Shown piece by piece: positions 57,735-64,000 of a stretch of 64,000 nucleotides of DNA. The notes under the pieces were generated by a model. The model worked only from the letters and a program-made list of their open reading frames with translations, ran no database searches and was not told where the DNA came from. Both the position numbers and the translations under genes were made by a program. The stretch is from Cristatella mucedo (taxonomy: Eukaryota > Bryozoa > Phylactolaemata > Cristatellidae), in the NCBI GenBank assembly GCA_009760855.2, contig WPIO01000011.1, forward strand, positions 7,191,501 to 7,255,500, in the 5' to 3' direction. Position 1 is the first letter of the stretch. Each line of letters begins with the position of its first letter.

Positions 57735-58100
57735 GACATGCATAGTGACGTAACATGTACAATATAGTTAGTGTTAGCATGCACAGTGTCAGCACGCACC
57801 AGCACCGAAAGGACGATTCGCACGGACCCTATGCGTGTTGTAATAAGCAGATGCGTTTGTAGCTTCTTTTTCAACATCATCAAATCGGGGGGGGGGTGTA
57901 GTGATGTCACTCGGGAGTGAGTTCCAGTCTTTGGAAGCGTACGAACTAAGGGCACGGTCTCCAAAGGATTTGAGGTTTGTCCGAGTAATAGCTAAATGAG
58001 TCAGATGAATCAAAATGAATCAGAAAAGAAGTAGGCGGTAAGATGCTCAGCCTCGCGGAAGGAGTTGTTCTGATAGGTGGGCTTGAGCCAGGAAATGAAG
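57735..58100 (-). mobile_element. LINE-A 3' copy without tail
   Basis: Reversed 3' UTR (GTTAGAGGTGACATGCATAG) and ORF2 C-terminus (DRALSSYASKDWNSLPSDIT on the minus strand), with a G-run near 57889. The hairpin tail is missing. Confidence 0.78.
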
Positions 58101-58486
58101 GGACCTAACTACGAGTGACGGAACCTTAAAGTCGATGCGCTGCTCGGATAGGGAGCTCGAGCAGAATTCTCTGCCTTTGCTTTCTCTTTGACGGCCAAAG
58201 TCAAAGCAGTGCAGCGCAAGAACGCTGCGCAGCTGCAGCTGACTGCGCAGGCATGCCTTGCTGTCCGTTCAGCGGCCTCCGCCGCAGTGTGACAAGAAAC
58301 TGATCGCGTCACGTCTGTTTTTAGGTCTGAAGATTGCCTGAAACATTGCACTGTCGTGCAATACAGCAAAGCAGCTCGGCGATGCCTCTATCCTCGAACG
58401 CAGCCCGCCGTATATCAAGAAGCGCGAATGAGCTGGAGAAGACCGCAAGGGGGCGGGGTGAGTGCGCCTTTCCCGCGTAGCGTCAC
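58101..58486. other. Stretch without recognised features
   Basis: GC-rich, between a LINE-A fragment and the hexamer array. No gene found. Confidence 0.4.
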
Positions 58487-58600
58487 TTCAAGTTCAAGTT
58501 CAAGTTCAAGTTCAAGTTCAAGTTCAAGTTCAAGTTCAAGTTCAAGTTCAAGTTCAAGTTCAAGTTCAAGTTCAAGTTCAAGTTCAAGTTCAAGTTCAAG
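58487..58600. repeat. (TTCAAG)19 hexanucleotide array
   Basis: Nineteen perfect units. Read in another register each unit is AGTTCA, which fits the nuclear-receptor half-site RGKTCA repeated every 6 bp. All frames are open across it. Confidence 0.97.
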
Positions 58601-59097
58601 TACGCCGGCCGAGACCGCGCAGCTTGTCCCGATGCACAGACTGAAATTGGCTTCTCTTAATGTGACTACTCAAATGCAAGAGCCTGAGCCTAGTGCAATG
58701 GCCTCTTTCTCGAGACAGTAGAAAGGCAGAACAATTGCAAGCGGAAAGTATTTGTGCACATTAACCCGAACATGCTTATGGTGATATTTCTTTCGCCATT
58801 GGGACTATTTTAGTAAGCGCGCTCCTCACGGGGGGGGGGAGGAGGAGCGAGCCCGTCGTTATCCACAGCGAGCCTATTTCCTCAGCAACGAACTCACGTT
58901 CGGTTTGAAAAGTGCGGAGACACCCAGCTTTGAATCCGGCTTTCTAGTGCCTTTAGGTCATTCACGAACCGAGTTAAAATCGCTGAAGAATTTGCAGCGG
59001 CGTCCCATAAGGTAAAGGGTAAAGCTTCGCTTTTTCTTGCAGGTCTCGGAACAGTATCGCTAGGCGCAAGTGCGGAGCGGCGTGGTTTCGCGACACT
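58601..59097. other. Stretch without recognised features
   Basis: No gene or repeat recognised. Confidence 0.4.
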
Positions 59098-59101
59098 TAT
59101 A

Positions 59102-59132
<31 letters not shown>

Positions 59133-59300
59133 TGCACTTGATAAAGCACCCTCAGAGAACTCAATCTCTCTCTCTAGGCGCTTTACATTGGCTGCAAAGG
59201 GGAATGCAATTGAGTGGTGAGTAATGTCATGCTTGATAAACAAACAAAATGAATAACATGGTTAGGGGTGACGTGCACGGGATCAGCATGCACTTAGCGA
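59098..59300 (-). mobile_element. LINE-A 3' fragment
   Basis: AATAATAATAATAATAATAA, GCACCCTCAGAGAACTCAAT, CTAGGCGCTTTACATTGGCT and the next 100 bp of 3' UTR in reverse. Confidence 0.85.
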
Positions 59301-60465
59301 GCGCGTACACTAAACGTGACGCCCCGATCGCAAGGGACATTATCGTCGCACTTGATACGGTCTGATTGCTGGTATCTGAGAGAAAAAGTAGACAGACCGG
59401 CCTAGATGTGCTTAAACGAGACGCTGGGCGCAGCAGCAGCAGGCGCGGGATACGCCCCCCCGGCGGAGGCGCGTCGCGAGCCAGACAGCGATTCGCCCCG
59501 TGCTGTACAAAGCGGGACGCAGCGTGAGACCGACACTTAGCTTAGCGAGCGGCCGCCCCTTGAGGTAGACCTCTGAAGTGACAGCGGCGATGCGCATCCG
59601 ATGGAAGCCGGAAGGGGAGGGGCGAAACTCGAGTGCTAGTGCGCGACACGAACGGAAGCAGCTACTCGATGGGCGGTCTCTGGCAAGGTCAAGGTTCAGA
59701 CGGCCACTACCACGCTAAACCCGTACACCGAATGGGTGTGGCCCGTTTAGTGGTATCGCTTCGCGCGGAACTTTTCATGCATTTAAGAGTTGCGGCGGCT
59801 GCTCGGCCGCATTGCCGATTGCTCTAACTGGGCTCGTTGACAATCCGCAAGGGCGAGCTCAACCTTGCGCCGGCTGTCTGGCGAAGTCGAGAGACCTGAG
59901 CAAGAGCTACTATTTCCATTAGGGGCGTCGTTGCGTGGATCTCGTTCGCAAAGTATCCCAGACAGCCGCGACGCCGTATGGAAAGTGCTGAGGAGGAAGT
60001 ATCTTGACAGACCGCTCTCAGCTGCGGCAATGGTGGAGTGCTGCTGGCCGCTGCGAAGGCCAGCGCCGGATGCACGTATAGACGCGCGGAGGCGCCAGCA
60101 CCCGCCCCCGTGAAAAAGCCGTTCGGCCGCTCGAGGGCACAAGAAGCGAAATGAGTTGGCGCCTCCTCAGCCATTTGAGATCGAGCTCTCTGAGAGAGCT
60201 ATGGAAATGAATTATTATTATTATTATTATTATTGCTGTATTACTTTATTATTATTATTATTATGTAGGCTCAAACCGAGCGCTTTGCTCTCGCCGTCGA
60301 GCGGCGGCATTTGACGCGAAAGCGAGCGGGTCAAATCTAACATGGGTGACGGGTAACCTCGGAGGGCTCTTCTTCTTCGCTCGCTAGCCGCTGAGAGAGA
60401 GCTCTCTCTTGCCGCCGACTCCCGCCGTTGCTGCGCTCTTCGCGCCGCCGCCTGGCGTCTCCGCA

Positions 60466-60503
<38 letters not shown>

Positions 60504-60712
60504 GAAGCGGCACTTGCTGTCAGCGGGCGCGCCGCGAGCGCTAGCGAACTGCCCAGTGCGGCCGCGCCGCCTCGGGGAGAGACCCAGATGGCACGGCGGC
60601 GCCGACGCGTCTTCGTATCGCCGCGTCCGCCATCGCCGACGCGCCCGCAGCGGCGCGTCGGCGTTCGCGAAGGCCGCTCGCTAGTCTCGTCGCTCGAGCT
60701 TCCGGTCTCGGC
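59301..60712. other. GC-rich stretch downstream of the LicD gene
   Basis: It contains a SINE/LINE tail relic with ATT repeats (about 60180-60264), whose TTTATT at 60244-60249 could serve as a minus-strand polyadenylation signal for the LicD gene, and a (CGG)10 tract at 60469-60499. No other gene seen. Confidence 0.45.
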
Positions 60713-61720
60713 TCACGCCGCGTCGAACTCGTCGATGGTATCGCCCGCGATTCGCAGAGTCTCTCTGCTCGCTCGCCCTAGGGCGCCGTCGCCGCCGCGG
60801 CCGTCACGAAACACGAACGGGTAGACGCCGTGGAGCCTCGCGCAGACTACGGCGCGCCGATCGTCGTCGCCGATGGCGGCCTCACGCCGGTGCGACCAGA
60901 CGTTCGTCGAGCAGAGGGACGGGTCGTAGTTGGTCTCCACGACGGCGCGCGCGTTCCTCGGTGCCGGCAGCAGCAGGCCGTCCAGCGGACGCCTGACCAG
61001 TGGGAACACGTCCTCACGGCGGTAGACGAACGAGGTCTTGTAGAATGGGTCGACGTCGTAGACGTGCGTGCCATTGTCGCCGAAGAAGCAGACGTCGACG
61101 AACGGCCAGCGCCACTGCCTGTCCGCGATCGGGCGGCCCGAGCGAGCGTGGAACTTGTAGCGAACGGGGTCACGCGAGTGCAGTGTGTAGCCGGGCCGCG
61201 CGGCGAGCGCCCGCTCCGCCGCCGCGGCGCGCGACAGGTTGACCATGACGTCGGCGTCGTCATCCCACGGAATGATGCCGTGGTGGCGGTACGAGCCGAG
61301 TAGCGTTCCGCCGTACATGAAGAACTCGACGCCGGCGGCCGTCAGAGCGCGCGCCAGCTCTCGCAGGCAGGCGAGCAGAGCTCGCTTCTCGGCGTCCGTC
61401 ATGGCGGGCCGGAAGACGTTCCGCAGGCGCCTGTCTGCAGCGCGCTTGAGTCGCGCCGCCGCCGCCGACAGATTGCCTCCTCCGGCGATCGCAGCGCGCG
61501 ACTCGGCGCCGCCTCGCGACAGCCAACCGCCAACGCCGACGCTTTGGCGCGGCGGCGGCGGCGGCACAGCCGCCTCGGACGGACCGGGCGTCGGCGCGTC
61601 GCGCGCGAAGCCGCTCAGCAGCCAGAGAAAGAGCGTCAGGTAGGCGAGCAGCGCCAGCCGCGTTCGAGCGCCCGGCGCCGACGCCGCGGCGGCGGCGGCA
61701 TTACCGCAGAGGCGTCGCAT
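60713..61720 (-). CDS. LicD/fukutin-family protein, type II membrane, intronless
   Basis: LicD-domain proteins have a nucleotidyltransferase fold and transfer phosphocholine (bacterial LicD) or ribitol phosphate (FKTN, FKRP) to glycans, in animals usually in the Golgi. The 335-residue frame has a short cytoplasmic N-terminus, one membrane segment at about 20-39 (LALLAYLTLFLWLLSGFA), a Pro-rich stem, and a LicD domain from about 108. Signature FMYGGTLLGSYRHHGIIPWD (134-153) continues as DDADV (154-158) with the acidic metal-binding residues; FVDVCFF (207-213) and VFPLVRRPLDGLLLP (238-252) follow, in family order. Three N-glycosylation motifs (NLS 83, NLS 161, NGT 216). The acceptor substrate cannot be read from sequence. 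Extreme GC codon bias matches the surrounding island. Intronless, so either a single-exon member or an old retrocopy that stayed intact; the frame has no defect. Confidence 0.88.
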   Translation of the reverse strand: MRRLCGNAAAAAASAPGARTRLALLAYLTLFLWLLSGFARDAPTPGPSEAAVPPPPPRQSVGVGGWLSRGGAESRAAIAGGGNLSAAAARLKRAADRRLRNVFRPAMTDAEKRALLACLRELARALTAAGVEFFMYGGTLLGSYRHHGIIPWDDDADVMVNLSRAAAAERALAARPGYTLHSRDPVRYKFHARSGRPIADRQWRWPFVDVCFFGDNGTHVYDVDPFYKTSFVYRREDVFPLVRRPLDGLLLPAPRNARAVVETNYDPSLCSTNVWSHRREAAIGDDDRRAVVCARLHGVYPFVFRDGRGGDGALGRASRETLRIAGDTIDEFDAA

Positions 61721-62720
61721 GGCTGGTCATCTCGGCGGCCTCGGCCTCGGCTGCCTCCGGTTCGTCGCCCGCCGCTTGTCCTTCGCGCGCGCCGCGCTCT
61801 TGCGACGGAGCGGTGCTGCAGGCGGCGATGCGCGCTGCCCTCTGACCGGCATTCGCCGGCCTTCGCAGGCAGCAGCAAGCCGCCGCGGGCGGGCGGGCCT
61901 CGCCGCCGCCGACGACTGCTGCGGCGGCGCCGATCTGCATGCAGACGACTCCTCGCTGTCGTGGCCGCCGGGGCGACGAGAAGAAGCTGACGCGGAACGG
62001 CGACTCTGATGCGCACTCGCTCTCAGGCGTGTGCTCGCGCGCACGCGTCCTGACCAGCTGCGGCCGCGTAGGCTCCGACTGCTCAGCGTCTCAAGTGCCA
62101 CATCCTGCACTGGTTAGCGGTCACGCCGCGATGGGCGGAGCGTGCACACGCCGGCCGGCGTGCCTCTGCGGCGGCGGCGGCGTCTGCAGCCTGCGTGGCG
62201 CGCGGCGACGCCGGCTTTCGCGCTCTCACGACGCGAGCCCTTCCGTCTCGTGTGTTCTCAGTAAATAGTACTCGAGATAATTTAATTGCTACCGCTATAC
62301 GGCGGCTCCTAATGAGAAACCTCTTGGGGTCACTTAAATGCAAGCTGCGCTTGACACTTTAAGGATGATCTCGACTGCGGATTCAGTCGCGCTCGCGGTC
62401 GGCGGGCGCCGGATCGATTTCCACCGACGAGCGGTCGACTTTCCGTCGCCGGCCGTCGGCGGCTGCTGCTGCTGCTCCCGCGAGGTTGCCAATCTGAAAC
62501 TGCCGCCGTCTGCGAGCGTGCGCCAGCCCGCCGCCGTCGAGCTGGCGTCGAGGCAAAAGAGTCTCGCGAGAGACGCCTCCACGCTCAGGCGCCCGGCCGC
62601 GAGGCGCGCGCTCGTGGAGGAGGTAGCGGGCGGCCGTCGCCGAAAGCTCTGCCTGCGCGCCGCTGCGCCCGGCGCGCAGGCAGAGCTTCGCCGCGCACGG
62701 CCGCTCGCTACCTACGCATG
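61721..62720 (-). promoter_or_regulatory. CpG island upstream of the LicD gene
   Basis: GC-rich with dense CpG. ACGCATGCGCACGTGCG near 62713-62729 includes an NRF-1-like core and an E-box (CACGTG). A strong hairpin lies at 62644-62688. Promoter role inferred from position on the minus strand. Confidence 0.45.
62644..62688. repeat. Perfect 19-bp hairpin, 7-nt loop
   Basis: Arms 62644-62662 (AAGCTCTGCCTGCGCGCCG) and 62670-62688 are exact reverse complements. It is very GC-rich and lies about 0.9 kb upstream of the LicD ATG. Confidence 0.95.
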
Positions 62721-62740
62721 CGCACGTGCGATCGGCCGTG

Positions 62741-62790
62741 CTACGATCGACTGCTGCGTATCGGTACCGATGGGCAGCAGTCGATCGTAG
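62741..62790. repeat. Perfect 17-bp inverted repeat with a palindrome in the loop
   Basis: Arms 62741-62757 (CTACGATCGACTGCTGC) and 62774-62790. The spacer contains the perfect 12-bp palindrome ATCGGTACCGAT (62760-62771). A third, direct copy of CAGCAGTCGATCG follows at 62791-62803. Confidence 0.95.
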
Positions 62791-62859
62791 CAGCAGTCGA
62801 TCGCTGCTCGTGCCTGGTGTGGTCTGCTCGTGCCTGCTGCTTGGCGGATGCTATCACCA

Positions 62860-63045
<186 letters not shown>

Positions 63046-63736
63046 AGCAGCAGCAGCAGCAGCTGGTGCCGGGAGCGAGGACGTTCGCACCGTCGAGCTG
63101 TGCGGAAGACCAGCGAGGGAAATGCATCCAAAAGCCAAAGGTCACGTAGCTGAGCTGCTGACTAAACTCCGCACATTCGCACGTTGTGCTTGGGGCTCGC
63201 GCGGAGTAAATATTTACCGGCTTGCTCCCGCAGGTGGCCCGACTAAGCAAATGGCCGGCAGAAATAGCGCCGCGGTCTACGCGTAGCGGGTGCGACGTGC
63301 CCGGCGAAGACCGGCCGGACGTAAATATTTGTGCGCTCGCTCGCCGCGCGCTTTGAGGAACAGAGAGCATCCGGGAGCGGGCTGGTCTCGGAGGCTCTCT
63401 CGGCTTTAGTGGGCCGGGGTGGGGGGGGGTTGGGGTTGGCGGGTTGGTGGGTGGGCGGGGTCGCCGCTGCCCCCCCCCCCGCCGCCGCCGCCGGCCTCGG
63501 GTCGGTTAGGGCAGAGCGTGACCTTTGAGTGTTGGCAACGGCGGCAGCAGTCGACGTGACCTCGAGCGCACTCGCTCGCAGCGAAGCGCAGTTCGCTGCA
63601 GCAGCGACGGCCAGTTGGGGCAAGGAGGAGACAATTGAACCGGCCAACGGCGGCAGCCTCCCACCCAGCTGACGCTAGTCCGACTGGCGCTGGCGCTTCA
63701 AAGTCGAGAGAAGGCGCTGCAGGCAAATAATTACCC
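63046..63736. other. GC-rich stretch, no other gene recognised
   Basis: Contains CAG/GCA repeats near 63047-63063, G- and C-runs near 63420-63490 and a short CCG repeat at 63480-63494. No further coding segment supported. Confidence 0.4.
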
Positions 63737-63807
63737 GTTCGTCCGGAGAAGCCAGCCGCTGCTAAGCAGACCAGCAGTACAAAGCAGCTGCCGTTCCAGA
63801 GAACCAT
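63737..63807 (-). CDS. Possible first exon encoding a signal peptide
   Basis: Minus-strand ATG at 63807 opens MVLWNGSCFVLLVCLAAAGF followed by SGRTG, a good signal-peptide shape (short N-region, hydrophobic core, small residues before the likely cleavage). A donor-like G|GTAATT follows at 63736. An in-frame upstream ATG (63828) exists. No second exon was identified in the window, and the frame without splicing runs into a low-complexity Gly/Pro region. Confidence 0.3.
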
Positions 63808-63837
63808 GCCAGTGACTTCCGGCAGCACTAATAAGCA

Positions 63838-63862
63838 TAATAATAATAATAATAATAATACT
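63838..63862. repeat. (AAT)n tract
   Basis: ATAATAATAATAATAATA-type simple repeat, possibly the remains of a reversed LINE-A tail, although the hairpin is not recognisable beside it. Confidence 0.6.
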
Positions 63863-63908
63863 CACTCGCGGCGCTCGACTGCTGCGGTGAAAGATGCGTC
63901 GCACGAGC

Positions 63909-63921
63909 TCTCTCTCTCTCT

Positions 63922-63987
<66 letters not shown>

Positions 63988-64000
63988 CCCTCTCTCTCTC
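63909..64000. repeat. (CT)n microsatellite reaching the window end
   Basis: CT repeat with C-run interruptions at 63921-63931 and 63985-63990. It continues beyond the window. Confidence 0.95.

Noticed and set aside
60830-61643. Plus-strand frames of 134-157 codons opposite the LicD gene
   Set aside because: They are antisense shadows of a GC-rich coding region whose minus strand holds a clear LicD domain.
62338-62790. 150-codon plus-strand frame
   Set aside because: It runs through two perfect hairpins and a CpG island, shows only compositional bias, and has no domain or splice context.

Overview
The window is animal nuclear DNA, most likely from an invertebrate bilaterian. Genes are split by large GT-AG introns (1.5-6 kb), CpG-rich promoter-like islands are present, and simple repeats and CR1/L2-type retroelements are dense. 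I cannot name the species. Three widely conserved animal genes can be read exon by exon, and one intronless gene can be assigned to a family.

Layout. 4422-8353 (-): first three coding exons of protein kinase CK2 catalytic subunit alpha; the rest of the gene lies off the left edge. 18998-23452 (+): complete four-exon SNRPD1 (Sm D1). 25850-46661 (-): complete seven-exon LENG1 homologue of 300 residues, convergent with SNRPD1. 60713-61720 (-): intronless LicD/fukutin-family type II membrane protein in a GC-rich island. A possible signal-peptide first exon lies at 63737-63807 (-), and an unassigned exon-like segment at 48307-48408 (-).

Most other recognisable sequence is retroelement debris. LINE-A (CR1/L2-like, ATT-repeat tail) has about 25 fragments. 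LINE-B (CR1/L2-like, tail ending in ACATT repeats) has one nearly complete broken copy at 28231-31530 and several 3' pieces. SINE-1 is tRNA-derived and carries the same 3' stem-loop tail as LINE-A. SINE-2 is a second tRNA-derived family. A 236-bp dispersed repeat of unknown nature occurs twice near the left end.

The clearest possibly undescribed system is the LINE-A/SINE-1 partnership. The two share a 3' hairpin plus ATT tail, there are tail-only insertions of about 60-110 bp, and one tail has grown a GA microsatellite inside its hairpin. Retroelement copies also carry repeated local rearrangements (perfect hairpins and short tandem duplications). Other notable structures are a 456-bp inverted-repeat element with a perfect 38-bp palindrome around a TA tract, a 14 x 16-bp minisatellite, a (TTCAAG)19 array, a ~580-bp CACG tract, and paired perfect hairpins upstream of the LicD gene.

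SNRPD1 is a core spliceosomal protein and CK2 is a ubiquitous kinase. The genes look like ordinary housekeeping neighbours and not a cluster for one pathway.
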